Below are positions 27,416-35,911 of a DNA stretch of 64,000 bases, in pieces. The notes beneath the pieces are model-generated. The model had not been told where the DNA came from, did no database searches, and saw only the letters and a program-made list of their open reading frames with translations. This DNA comes from a bacterium (GTDB lineage Bacteria > Sumerlaeota > Sumerlaeia > SLMS01). The stretch spans positions 1 to 64,000 of the forward strand of contig WGMQ01000011.1 of NCBI GenBank assembly GCA_016125005.1. Direction: 5' to 3'. The translations under genes and the position numbers were made by a program. Positions within the stretch are counted from its first letter, which is position 1. Each line of letters begins with the position of its first letter.

Positions 27416-27642
27416 AGCAACCCCGAGCGTTTGAGGGACTCGATGTCATCGAGCTTCGCCCGTCCGAGTTGGCCGCTCGGATGGGCGTCGAGCATTTCTT
27501 TCAGGCGCGCCTCCGCCGCCGCTTCGGCCCGCGCCCGCGCAATGCGCGCCTGCGCGGCGTCCTCCCATGCCAGCGTCTGCTCGGCATGGGAGATGAACAT
27601 CCATAGCGTCTGGTAGAGTTCGAGAAGCTGGCGCGCCTTCAT
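27412..27642 (-). CDS. Small helical protein (76 aa) of the mobilization operon
   Basis: Begins MKARQLLELYQTLWMFISH and continues as one long charged helix (ARIARARAEAAAEARLKEM), ending GRAKLDDIESLKRSGLL. It has overlaps of four bases with both neighbours (membrane gene upstream, traG downstream), so it is translationally coupled to both. No family recognised; a coiled-coil adaptor in the transfer complex is plausible. Confidence 0.75.
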   Translation of the reverse strand: MKARQLLELYQTLWMFISHAEQTLAWEDAAQARIARARAEAAAEARLKEMLDAHPSGQLGRAKLDDIESLKRSGLL

Positions 27643-28181
27643 TGCGAGCCCTCCTCGTCATCCCAGCTTGCATAGCGGAAGGGGATTTGCGCAGGCGGAG
27701 GCGGCAGAGCGTGCGCGGGCGGCGTCACATCGATCGCGCGCCGATACGTATGTTCGCTGTAGCGGATCGGTGAGTTGATCGCGCCGTCCTCTTCGAAGAG
27801 GAACGCCAGCCCGACCGAGCCTGCGACGTAGCCGAAGACAAAGGCATAGGGGATCAGGATGAGCGGGATCTGGCCGCCATCCCCAAGAGCGAACAGGATC
27901 GCAAGAAACACGACAAACCCGGCTGCGAGCCCGCCGCCGATCAGGCCTTTGGTGATGAACTCCCGTGCATCCTCCGGCTCGATGGAAAGGCGCCAGAGGT
28001 AGATCGGCCTGTTCCACGCGAACACGGATATCAAGGTGAACAGCAGAGCGAGGAAGCAAAGGATCAGGAAACCGGCCGCAATCAGGGCGAGGATGACAAA
28101 CACGAACCCGATGGCGACCGCGCTGAGCAGGCCGATGATGCCGCCAGCCACGGCGTTGTCGTTACTGTTGTTCTGCGACAT
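27639..28181 (-). CDS. Integral membrane protein of the mobilization operon
   Basis: A 180-residue protein with four hydrophobic segments: about residues 11-31, 31-55, 76-99 and 103-130. The tail is proline-rich and cytoplasmic (PPAHALPPPPAQIPF). It sits between the relaxase and traG genes and overlaps the next gene by four bases. It may supply the membrane anchor that this traG product appears to lack. I do not recognise a named family. Confidence 0.8.
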   Translation of the reverse strand: MSQNNSNDNAVAGGIIGLLSAVAIGFVFVILALIAAGFLILCFLALLFTLISVFAWNRPIYLWRLSIEPEDAREFITKGLIGGGLAAGFVVFLAILFALGDGGQIPLILIPYAFVFGYVAGSVGLAFLFEEDGAINSPIRYSEHTYRRAIDVTPPAHALPPPPAQIPFRYASWDDEEGSQ

Positions 28182-28199
28182 GAGAATTCTCCTTTTCGA

Positions 28200-29474
28200 T
28201 TAGCGTTGGAGTTTCAGTTCGAAGGAGAGCCCGCGCGTGCGGCCAAGATTCGGCTCCTCCCCGCGCGAGAGGGCGAGGTAGCGGCCAATGTCTTTGCGCA
28301 GATCGAGGAGCCGGGCCGCCTGCGCCTTGCGCAGCTCCTCGAATTTTTCTTGCAGGACGGCCCGCTGTTCGCGCTGGCGCTTGATCAGCGCCTGGCGTTC
28401 ACGCTCCTGACGCTCGCGCGTCTCGCGCGCTTGCGCCTCATTTTCCGCGCGCACCTGCTGGTATTTGCCGGTGATCCGGTGCCAGAGACCTTTCAGGCCC
28501 TTGGGCAGGCGCGCGGCGCGCTCGCGGGTTTCCTCGCGCCATTCGGCGTCAAGCTTCTGATCGAGCCCCGTCCGCGCCGTGCGGTGCAGCCGGGTCATTT
28601 CCTGCTTGTAGCGAGCGAGCTTTGCCGAGCGTTCGACGAAGCGCCCGCGCGCTTCCTCGACGTGCCGGCGGATCGCAGGCGTCATCGCGCTGCCGATTTC
28701 CTTGCGCGTATCCGCAACGCCAGGCAGGTCTTCGCCCTTGCCAAGGCGCGCGCGCACACCTTTCGTTTTCTGGTCGAGAACACGCGGCAGGGAGTGAACC
28801 GCGCCGTTGTGATCGAGCACGACGAAACCGCGCCGGTCGCCCTTGGCCAGAAACAGCCCGTGTTCCTTCAAGCTGCGATCGAAGGAGCGCCGGTCATCGG
28901 AGATCGCCCAGCAACCCTGTACGGTGGATTTGAGCCAGCGGGGATCGAGGCCGAGGCGCTTGGACTGTTGCCACTCGGCGAGCGAGAAATTCGTCGGGTT
29001 GCGGTTGGCCGGATTGGCGATCCCGCGCGGCATCTCCCAGCCCTGTTCGATGTAGAGATCGCGCGAGACGGACATCAACCGGTTCTTGAAGAACGGCAGC
29101 GGTTTGGCCGTCATCGTCTCGGCGTCGATCCGGGACCACACGCAATGCGCATGGCGGCGGCCTTCCTTTTCATGGAACACCACCGCGCGCGGCTGGCCAT
29201 CGAGGCCCAGCCGCTGCTCAATCCGGTCGATTGTCTGTTCGAACAATGCCACCGGCACGTCCGCATTCGCGGGCGGGTTGAGGCTCAAGGAGAAGAGGGG
29301 TTGCCTGGCTTTCGTCGCCCGGCTAATCGCTTCGACTTCCTGGAATGCGCCGGCAAGGTCGCCCGCGACGAAGCCGCGCAGCTCGTGCACACGCACGTGT
29401 TCATTGTCGTCCACCCGCATCAGGTGGACGGCCAGTTCCCGGCCCGAGCCGCGCTGTGAGCCCTTGAGGATCAT
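28200..29474 (-). CDS. Relaxase/mobilization nuclease without an N-terminal tyrosine
   Basis: A 424-residue relaxase. The histidine metal triad is visible as HEKEGRRHAH (His101, His108, His110), followed by VWSRID. The N-terminus, MILKGSQRGSGRELAVHLMR with NEHVRVHELRG, is typical of a relaxase group from alphaproteobacterial elements. No tyrosine occurs before residue 141; His17, His26 and His30 are candidate nucleophiles. The C-terminal third is a long Arg/Glu/Gln coiled coil. The start overlaps the end of mobC. It should nick the transfer origin, which is expected near mobC but is not recognisable; IS remnants lie there. Confidence 0.88.
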   Translation of the reverse strand: MILKGSQRGSGRELAVHLMRVDDNEHVRVHELRGFVAGDLAGAFQEVEAISRATKARQPLFSLSLNPPANADVPVALFEQTIDRIEQRLGLDGQPRAVVFHEKEGRRHAHCVWSRIDAETMTAKPLPFFKNRLMSVSRDLYIEQGWEMPRGIANPANRNPTNFSLAEWQQSKRLGLDPRWLKSTVQGCWAISDDRRSFDRSLKEHGLFLAKGDRRGFVVLDHNGAVHSLPRVLDQKTKGVRARLGKGEDLPGVADTRKEIGSAMTPAIRRHVEEARGRFVERSAKLARYKQEMTRLHRTARTGLDQKLDAEWREETRERAARLPKGLKGLWHRITGKYQQVRAENEAQARETRERQERERQALIKRQREQRAVLQEKFEELRKAQAARLLDLRKDIGRYLALSRGEEPNLGRTRGLSFELKLQR

Positions 29475-29884
29475 CGCGCTTCCTCCGGCTTGAGGCCGAG
29501 GGCGGTCACGAGCAGGCGGCGGATTTCGCGAACCTCTCGCAGGCAGGCGAGTAGTTCGGCTTCCGTCTCCGGGGTCATCGGCAGCGAACCGATGTTGGCA
29601 GCGTAAGCGAGCTGGTTGAGATTGCTGGCAAGGCGCGAACGGCCAAGCAGGGCGAGCGCCCGTGCCAGCGCCTCGCGGTCTTCGACGCGCAGCGCAGGAC
29701 CGCGCCTGCGGACAGGCCCGGTTCCAAACAGCTTGGCCTTTATATAAGTGCCGAGCGGCTCGCCGGACGCCTCGGCTGTCAGGCGCTCCCGCTGGTCACC
29801 CGAAAGCCGCAGGCTGTAGGGAGCGGGCCGCTTGGCCCCGGAATTGCCGGAATGTGGGTGAGAGGTGCGGCCATCTAGGGGCAT
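29471..29884 (-). CDS. mobC: MobC-like relaxosome accessory protein
   Basis: A 137-residue protein in the position and of the size of MobC/relaxosome proteins. The N-terminal half holds a ribbon-helix-helix-like DNA-binding part (YSLRLSGDQRERLTAEASG then GTYIKAKLFG) and the C-terminal half the typical LLGRSRLASNLNQLAYAAN helix. It would help the relaxase bind the transfer origin. The stop overlaps the relaxase start by four bases, and its own start overlaps the stop of a truncated gene upstream. Confidence 0.85.
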   Translation of the reverse strand: MPLDGRTSHPHSGNSGAKRPAPYSLRLSGDQRERLTAEASGEPLGTYIKAKLFGTGPVRRRGPALRVEDREALARALALLGRSRLASNLNQLAYAANIGSLPMTPETEAELLACLREVREIRRLLVTALGLKPEEAR

Positions 29885-29994
29885 GGCGGCACCGGAGGCT
29901 TGTCAGCCTTCAGGTGCTCTAGCTGGGTGTTCCAGTCGGCCAGAACCTCGAACAATTGGTTCGAGGTTTCGCCATCAAGGCGCGCCACTTTGTT
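29875..29994 (-). pseudogene. 3' remnant of a gene upstream of mobC, cut by IS481
   Basis: A 39-codon frame, NKVARLDGETSNQLFEVLAD then WNTQLEHLKADKPPVPPCP and TAG. The stop (29875-29877) overlaps the mobC start in the tight style of the other operon genes. The frame is cut at 29997 by the terminal repeat of the IS481 remnant, so the gene is truncated at its 5' side. Its product is unknown. Confidence 0.6.
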
Positions 29995-29996
29995 TT

Positions 29997-30664
29997 TGTA
30001 CAGCCCGGAGACATGGGTAACGGGTTGTACCTAAGACGTGGGTGACAACCTCGTGCCGAACGGATTGTCGATGGTCTGCAGGGCACTTTGTTGAGGTCGA
30101 CATGTCCTGGATCATGGCGCATGAAGGTGACGAGCCGGATGCCGTCGTCGACTTCAGCGGTGCCGGGCCTCCGACCGGCCATGGCGATTGACAGGTTGAT
30201 CTTCTTGCGATGTACGCAGATGCGCCCGCACGCGGTGACCAGGATGTCGCGGTCGTGGAAGGGGTATTCCACGTCCGGCAGGCCCTCATAAGGTGTTGGT
30301 AACAATACCGGCCGTTCCCTGTCTTGAACTCGCCCTTGAAGTCGGCGCACCACAGATCGTTGGGATGAACGCCTGCGGAAAGCTGCGTTCCTTCGGCCTT
30401 CATCCGGCGCCTCTGCCGGCTCCGCTTGACCAGGCCGTGGCGGTCGAGCACCGCATGGACCGTGCTCCTGGCTGGGGTGCGCACCTCGCCGGCCAGCTTC
30501 CTGACCAGCAACTCCCTGATCTTGCGCGCGCCCCAGTGCGGCTTGCCGCGCCTGACTTCGACGATCAGCCGCTCGATCTGGTCGGGCAGCTGGTTGGCGT
30601 ATCTGACCGGCCGCCACGATCGGTCGCTGAGCGCCTCAAGGCCCCCCTGCCGGTAGCGGTTCAA
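29997..30664 (-). mobile_element. Decayed IS481-family insertion sequence
   Basis: One end is present: TGTACAGCCCGGAGACATGG at 29997. The transposase is in pieces. The N-terminal part (30664 down to about 30300) contains RYRQGGLEALSDRSWRPVRY, KPHWGARKIRELL and NDLWCADFKGEFKTGNG, then stops matching in the middle of the DDE domain. The C-terminal part (YEGLPDVEYPFHDRDI; CGRICVHRKKINLS; VDDGIRLVTF) lies in another frame. About 150 residues of the catalytic core are missing, and the first about 45 residues and the other IS end are gone. Inactive. Confidence 0.85.
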
Positions 30665-31113
30665 GATCTTGCAGCCGGTCTTTGTGCTCGATGCCCTCGA
30701 CCAGGCGCTTCATGATCGGCGGCCCGTCAAACGCGACGGGCTGGTTCATCGTTCCGACCGCGGCTTGCAATACGTGTCCATTCGCTATTCTGAACGTCTG
30801 TCGGAGGCGGGCGTCGAGCCCTCTGTCGGGAGCGTCGACGATTCCTGCGACAACGCTCTCGCCGAAACGATCAACGGTCTTTACAAGGCCGAGCTGATCC
30901 ATTGCCGGGGACCGTGGCGAAACTTTGAAGCCGAGGAATTCGCCACGCTGGAATGGGTTGACTGGTTCAACAACCGCCGCCTTCTGGAGCCCATCGGCAA
31001 CATGCCGCCAGCCGAGGCCGAAGAACGATACTACGCCATGCTGGACGCAACAGCCATGGCCGCATAACTTAAACCAGATGGTCTCCGACAGACACGGAGC
31101 GATTCAAAGGTCG
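30665..31113 (+). mobile_element. 3' fragment of an IS3-family insertion sequence
   Basis: Encodes the C-terminal about 130 residues of an IS3-group transposase OrfB: FVLDALDQALHDRRPV, LVHRSDRGLQYVSIRYSERL, DDSCDNALAETINGLYKAEL, WVDWFNNRRLLEPIGNMPP and EAEERYYAML. The last catalytic Glu region is present, but the first Asp and all of OrfA are lost. It joins the IS481 remnant head-on at about 30665. The right end lies near the sequence CTCCGACAGACACGGAGCG at 31083-31101 and shortly beyond. Confidence 0.85.
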
Positions 31114-31256
31114 CTTCCGTTTACAATGACAATCTGACCCTCACGGCTCAGACAGACAACCCGCATGATCCATTCGTGGTTGATATGCACAGATCCGATA
31201 CGTCCTCAAGGCGTGGCTTCAGACGGCCGTGTGCTGTTGATTTGCAATGGTGGAAG

Positions 31257-32054
31257 TTAGCGTTCAGTGGCTGCGCCCTCGTCGAGCCGTCGGCCAAGCT
31301 TTATCATGCCTCTGATCCAGCGGTCATAGTCCGCAGTCTTGGCCTGCATGTAGCGTTGCACGTTATCATGCGGCAAAATCAAGAATGCCTCCTTGCGCAA
31401 CCCCTCAATGGTCGAAATTGCCACGGCCTCAGCAGACAGCACGCCATCCACCCGCTCCGGCCCGGCCGGAATGCTTTGCAACAAGGGCGTCTCCACCCCT
31501 TGCGGGCACAGGACCGAGACGCCGATGCCGTCCTTGGCGTGCGTGATGGCTAGCATTTCGGCAAAGCCTATCGCCGCATGCTTCGTGACCGCGTAGGGCG
31601 CGCCGCCAAGTTGCGTCAACAGCCCGGCGGCGGACGCAGTGATGAGGAAGCGGCCGCCACCGCGTGCCCGCATTTTCGGCACGAGCACTCTCGCCGCATA
31701 GATATGCTGCATGACATTGACCTGCCAGCTTGCCTCCCAATCGCGATTTGGCGCGCTCGCCGCCTCGCCCTTGACTGCATCCATGCGGGCGATGCCCGCG
31801 TTTGAGCAGAACAGGTCGATGGCACCCTGTTCACCTTCGATGCGTTCCAGGATCTCAGCCAGAACATTCTCGTCGGTCACGTCGCAGCCGTATGCCCTTC
31901 CCCCGCAATCGCTCGCGACCGCATTCGCGTCGGCCTGATTGATGTCGATGACCGCGATCTGCCCAGCGCCTTCGCGGGCGAATGCAAGACAAAGCGCGCG
32001 ACCGATACCGCTTCCCGCGCCCGTCACTGCCACGGTCCTGCCCCTGACCTCCAA
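31257..32054 (-). CDS. Short-chain dehydrogenase/reductase
   Basis: A 265-residue classical SDR with TGAGSGIGRAL cofactor loop, LFCSNAGIARM, the Ser in LITASAAGLL and a canonical YAVTK (in GGAPYAVTKHAAIGF). The start chosen is a TTG at 32052-32054 preceded by GGAGG and seven bases, because LEVRGRTVAVTGAG fits the family; the frame is open to 32165 without similarity. It is divergent from the SDR at 32272 and shares with it the palindromic operator at 32168. Substrate unknown; probably a hydroxyacyl-CoA or alcohol in the catabolic route. Confidence 0.88.
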   Translation of the reverse strand: MEVRGRTVAVTGAGSGIGRALCLAFAREGAGQIAVIDINQADANAVASDCGGRAYGCDVTDENVLAEILERIEGEQGAIDLFCSNAGIARMDAVKGEAASAPNRDWEASWQVNVMQHIYAARVLVPKMRARGGGRFLITASAAGLLTQLGGAPYAVTKHAAIGFAEMLAITHAKDGIGVSVLCPQGVETPLLQSIPAGPERVDGVLSAEAVAISTIEGLRKEAFLILPHDNVQRYMQAKTADYDRWIRGMIKLGRRLDEGAATER

Positions 32055-32167
32055 CTCTCTTCCTCCCCTCCGGTCTCCAACGCCGCCGATGCGTTTGCCG
32101 GTCACGGCGAGCGGGAACCGGCGTTTCGAGCAGGCATGTCCAACTGCGATATTCGCGATCATCAAAT

Positions 32168-32181
32168 TGACTTTATAGTCA
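32168..32181. promoter_or_regulatory. TetR-type operator TGACTTTATAGTCA
   Basis: Exact outer half-sites TGACT/AGTCA in the divergent region between the SDR genes at 31257 and 32272. The flanking T makes a TTGACT, which could be a -35 element. Confidence 0.75.
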
Positions 32182-32271
32182 GATTTTTGTTACCTCATAT
32201 CCATAACTTTGTATAGGCACCATACCGGCGGGTTGGGAGGTCCCTCCCGCCGCACATTCCCGGAGGACTGA

Positions 32272-33063
32272 ATGAACATACTCGATCTAAGCGGCAAGGT
32301 TGCCATAGTGACGGGCGCCGGCCAAGGGGTGGGCCGGGCAATCGCCCTGACTCTGGCGGCCCAGGGCGCCAAAGTCGCTGTGAACGACTACTTCCAGGAT
32401 CGTGCGGACAACGTTGCCAACGAGATTGCCGTCGCTGGCGGCACGGCCATCGGTGTGCAGGCCGATGTGACCGACCTGGACGGCGTCAAGGCCATGATGG
32501 CCCGCGTAGCCGACGAGTTGGGATCGACCGACATCCTCGTCAACAATGCCGGAAACGAGGGCGCCAACCCTAGCGAAAACAGCGCGCCAAAGCCGTTCTG
32601 GGAAACGACGCCGCAAGACTGGCAACGCTGGCTCGGCGTCAATCTGTATGGCGTGATCAACTGCGTCTCCGCGGCGACACCCTATATGATCCAGCGACAG
32701 TCGGGACGTCTGATCACCATCATTTCCGATGCCGGTCGCATGGGTGAATCCGGCATCGAAGTGTATTCGGGCGGCAAGGCAGGCGCGGCGGGCTTCATGC
32801 GGGCCGTCGCGCGGACGCTGGGGCGCTACAACATCACGGCGAACTGCGTGGCGATCGCAGCGACGATGACGCCCACCGTGCAGCCGGCGCTCGAGGCAAT
32901 GCCGCCCGAGCGGCGCAAGAAGACACTCGAACGGTACGTCATTCGCCGGTTCGGGCGGCCTGAGGACATCGCGGGCATGGTGACGATGCTGGCTAGTGAC
33001 GCGAGCGGCTGGACGACCGGACAGACCATACCGGTCAATGGCGGCTTCTCCTTCGCCATGTGA
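32272..33063 (+). CDS. Short-chain dehydrogenase/reductase
   Basis: A 263-residue classical SDR. Cofactor loop TGAGQGVGRAIAL, ADVTD, DILVNNAGNEG, and the catalytic YSGGK preceded by IISDAG where the Ser is expected. The C-terminus TTGQTIPVNGGFSFAM is typical of the family. The ATG is preceded by CGGAGG. It heads the right-hand arm of the cluster, followed after 330 bases by the acyl-CoA dehydrogenase. Likely acts on a hydroxyacyl intermediate; the exact substrate cannot be read from sequence. Confidence 0.9.
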   Translation: MNILDLSGKVAIVTGAGQGVGRAIALTLAAQGAKVAVNDYFQDRADNVANEIAVAGGTAIGVQADVTDLDGVKAMMARVADELGSTDILVNNAGNEGANPSENSAPKPFWETTPQDWQRWLGVNLYGVINCVSAATPYMIQRQSGRLITIISDAGRMGESGIEVYSGGKAGAAGFMRAVARTLGRYNITANCVAIAATMTPTVQPALEAMPPERRKKTLERYVIRRFGRPEDIAGMVTMLASDASGWTTGQTIPVNGGFSFAM

Positions 33064-33391
33064 AGAGGGTCAGCCCCTCGGACGACGACAGGGGGCGCGA
33101 TGAATTCCCACGTCGCGCCTGGCTGGCCCGCGGGTCCGTCCGATGTCCAGGGTGCCTCGCGACCGCTCGGCCGCGCTTAGGGTCAGATACGTATAGGGCG
33201 ACGGTTGCATCGCAGAATCGGGCGACACTGCGCTTTCGAAAATTGACTTTCGAGTCAATGAGATTTGAATCTGCCGTCGGCGGCAGTGCGGCCATGGCTG
33301 GCGGGAGGAGCCGTCGTGGCGGTCGGCCGGGGGATGTTGGCGACGAAGCAGCACCAACATTCCGGCTTTTGATATGTCGGGAGGGTCGAAT
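33064..33391. other. Intergenic region with one operator
   Basis: About 330 bases between the SDR and the acyl-CoA dehydrogenase. It holds the palindrome at 33244 and the GGGAGG ribosome site at 33380. I see no gene. Confidence 0.6.
33244..33257. promoter_or_regulatory. TetR-type operator TGACTTTCGAGTCA
   Basis: Located 135 bases upstream of the acyl-CoA dehydrogenase start. With flanking bases the match extends to TTGACT/AGTCAA, an eight-base half-site with only the centre differing. Confidence 0.75.
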
Positions 33392-34534
33392 ATGGATTTC
33401 CAGCCGAGTGAGGAACAGGCCCTCTCCGTGGAGAGCATGCGCCGGTTTGTCGCCAGGGAGGTGTCGCCACTCGTCGATACCTATGACGACACGACGATGC
33501 CTGCCGAAGTCGTCAAATCCCTGCTCGGCAAACTCACCACGTTTGGTATCCCAAACGGCTGGACTTCCGAGAGCAATGGCGGTCTCGGCCTGTCATACGT
33601 GACAAGTGCCCTGCTGTACGAGGGGCTCGCGGAAGGGTTCGTCGACCTTGCGGGGACGGCCTTTATTTCGGAAGGAGCCGCGTATCTCATCGCCAGCGGC
33701 GCGAACGAGGCGCTGAAAGAGCGCTACGCCAAGGGTCTTCTGGCCGGTCAAACCATCGGCTGTTTCGGGATAACCGAGCCAGGGTGCGGCTCAAATCCCA
33801 AGGAAATTGCGACGAGGGCAGTGCGAGATCGCGCCGGCTACCGGATCAGCGGTTCGAAGGTCTGGATTTCGAACGGCGGTATCGCGGACTTCTGCGTCGT
33901 CCTTGCGCGCCTGGAAGATGGCGGCATGCAACGCATTCTGGTGGACCGAGTGGAGCACGGCTATACGAGCCGGGAGATGTCCAAACTCGGCATGGGCGGT
34001 TGGTCGACCTGCGAGTTGTTCTTCGACGACGTCTGGGTGCCTGCGGAAAACCTCATCATCGCACGGGGCAACGCCTTCGAGGATACCCAGCGTTCACTGG
34101 AAAGCGCCCGATTGTTCGCAGCAGTGTTCGCCAATGCCATTGCGCGCGCGGCGCTTGATGCGGCCATCGCGTACGCCAGGGAACGCGAGCAGTTCGGCAA
34201 GCCCATCGGTCAGCATCGGATGGTGCAGGACCTGATCGCCACCAGCGCAACCGAGCTGGAAGCCGCGCGCCTGCTCACCTTGCGCGGGTTCGACCTGTCG
34301 GACAGAGGCCGGCCGCTGGCCGAGGCAGCCGCGATGGCGAAACACTTCGCGACAGAGGGCGCGGTTCGTATCACCCACGCGTCGATGCAGGTGTTCGGCT
34401 CATACGGCTTGTCGAAGGACTTCCCCGTCGAGCGCCACTATCGCAACGCGCGAATGTTTACAGTCCCGGATGGCACCACACAGATCAACAAGCTGATCGT
34501 TGCACGGTCCATCCTCGGCATGTCCGCGTTCTAG
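33392..34534 (+). CDS. Acyl-CoA dehydrogenase
   Basis: A 380-residue FAD enzyme that introduces a double bond into an acyl-CoA. Signs are FGITEPGCGSNPKEIATR, VWISNGGIADFCVV, YAREREQFGKPIGQHRMVQD and the C-terminal MQVFGSYGLSKDFPVERHYR. The end of the active-site loop reads TVPDGTTQIN, where the usual catalytic Glu of EGT is Asp, so the base is changed or lies elsewhere as in other subfamilies. GGGAGG precedes the ATG at 33392. Its TAG stop lies inside the TCTAGA end of a 109-bp intergenic repeat. Probably in operon with the CaiB gene. Confidence 0.92.
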   Translation: MDFQPSEEQALSVESMRRFVAREVSPLVDTYDDTTMPAEVVKSLLGKLTTFGIPNGWTSESNGGLGLSYVTSALLYEGLAEGFVDLAGTAFISEGAAYLIASGANEALKERYAKGLLAGQTIGCFGITEPGCGSNPKEIATRAVRDRAGYRISGSKVWISNGGIADFCVVLARLEDGGMQRILVDRVEHGYTSREMSKLGMGGWSTCELFFDDVWVPAENLIIARGNAFEDTQRSLESARLFAAVFANAIARAALDAAIAYAREREQFGKPIGQHRMVQDLIATSATELEAARLLTLRGFDLSDRGRPLAEAAAMAKHFATEGAVRITHASMQVFGSYGLSKDFPVERHYRNARMFTVPDGTTQINKLIVARSILGMSAF

Positions 34535-34638
34535 AGCTGGTTTCGCGAACACAGAGTCGCGAGACCCGCCCTAACGATTTGTTTTCATGCATATTCTTAT
34601 CCGAAAAGTCGACCAACTTTTCGGGGATATGCTCTAGA
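34530..34638 (+). repeat. RIME-like palindromic intergenic repeat, copy 1
   Basis: 109 bases bounded by TCTAGAGC and GCTCTAGA. It contains two hairpins, a long one around GGTTTCGCGAACACAGAGTC with pairing GAGACCCGC, and CCGAAAAGT/ACTTTTCGG. The first bases supply the TAG stop of the acyl-CoA dehydrogenase (34532-34534). The same element, in the other window orientation, lies at 48597-48703, again fused to a stop codon. Confidence 0.88.
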
Positions 34639-34658
34639 ACCATCACCAGGAGAAACTC

Positions 34659-35816
34659 GTGCGCGATCAAAAAGCCTATTTGCCGCTTTCCGGTGTCAGG
34701 GTGCTGTGCCTGGCGGAGCAGTTTCCCGGCCCTTATGCGACTATGATCCTGTCCGATCTCGGTGCCGACATCATCCTGGTCGAGCGGCCGGGTCTGGGCG
34801 ATCCAAGCAGAATTTTCCCCGAATTTCACGCGAGTCTGGCTCGTGGAAAGAGAAGCCTTGCTTTGGATCTGAAGTCACCGGCGTCGCGCGGGGTGATGAA
34901 GCGGTTGGTGGCTCAGAGCGATGTCTTCATCGAGGGGTTTCGTCCCGGCACCCTAGCGCGCCTGGGGTGGGGGGAGACGGAACTCAGGAGCGCGAACGCC
35001 AACATCGTCATCGTATCGGTCTCAGGCTACGGACAGAGCGGCCCCTACCGGATGCGTCCGGGCCACGACATTTCCTATCAGGGCGTGGCGGGACTGCTCG
35101 CCGGCAGGACCGACTTCGACACGTCCGAACTGCCCTGGGCGGACCTCGTGTCGGCCCTGTTTTGCGTCGTCGCCGTCCTGACGGGCCTGCATGCGCGCAA
35201 CTCACACGGCTCGCCTCCCCTGGCCGATGTCTCAATGCTCGATTGCCTGGCATCGGTGATGACTCCCATCACGCTTCAAACCTTGAACAACTGGCCAAGG
35301 CCGGAAATGAACGAACCTGCCTATGGGATCTTCACAACCGGATCAGGCGAGAGGCTGACACTCTCGATCGCCCATGAACAAATGTTCTGGGACAAGCTCT
35401 GCCCACTTGTCGGGATGAGCCATGCCGTTGGCATGCAGCGGAAGGAGCGTCTGGCCAGGACTGCCGCGCTGGCCTCCGAGATCCAGGCGGGCCTGCAACA
35501 GAGACCGTTCGCGCATTGGGCTGAGGCACTGGACGAAGCAGATATACCCTGGGGCCCCGTCCACGAGCACGCCGCAGTGGCGGACGACCCGCAGGCGCAG
35601 GCGCGCGGCCTGTTCCCCAGGTTTGGCGGCGAAGGAGATGGTGCGGCCATGGTGCTGACGCGCCAGCCTATAGCCTATGGCGGCGAAAAGCCCGGTCCTC
35701 GCGGTCCTGCACCCCGGCTCGGCCAGCATACAAGCGAGATCCTGCAAGGGCTTGGCTTCTCGGACAGCGAAATCGCAGCGCTTTCGGCCAACGGCGCCAT
35801 CGCGCAGCCGGCCTGA
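34659..35816 (+). CDS. CaiB/BaiF-family CoA transferase
   Basis: A 385-residue class III CoA transferase, which moves CoA between acids through a catalytic Asp. The likely Asp is residue 162 in LPWADLVSALF. Other family signs are LSDLGADIILVERPG, FRPGTLARLGWGE, IVSVSGYGQSGPY and DVSMLDCLASVM. The start is a GTG with AGGAGA five bases before it. It follows the acyl-CoA dehydrogenase, with only the palindromic repeat between them. It offers a route to the CoA ester in addition to the two ligases. Confidence 0.92.
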   Translation: MRDQKAYLPLSGVRVLCLAEQFPGPYATMILSDLGADIILVERPGLGDPSRIFPEFHASLARGKRSLALDLKSPASRGVMKRLVAQSDVFIEGFRPGTLARLGWGETELRSANANIVIVSVSGYGQSGPYRMRPGHDISYQGVAGLLAGRTDFDTSELPWADLVSALFCVVAVLTGLHARNSHGSPPLADVSMLDCLASVMTPITLQTLNNWPRPEMNEPAYGIFTTGSGERLTLSIAHEQMFWDKLCPLVGMSHAVGMQRKERLARTAALASEIQAGLQQRPFAHWAEALDEADIPWGPVHEHAAVADDPQAQARGLFPRFGGEGDGAAMVLTRQPIAYGGEKPGPRGPAPRLGQHTSEILQGLGFSDSEIAALSANGAIAQPA

Positions 35817-35911
35817 TCGACGGTCGCGTCGCGGCGGCTCCTCCCAGGTGCGCCATCGGCCCGGGAACGGGCGCGAGCCGCTGGCTCCTTTGGCCGCGTC
35901 CCGACGGCGTT

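Noticed and set aside
31114..31256. Search for attR (copy of the tRNA-Arg 3' end) right after the IS remnants
   Set aside because: No stretch matching the T arm or acceptor stem of the tRNA was found here or elsewhere in the window.
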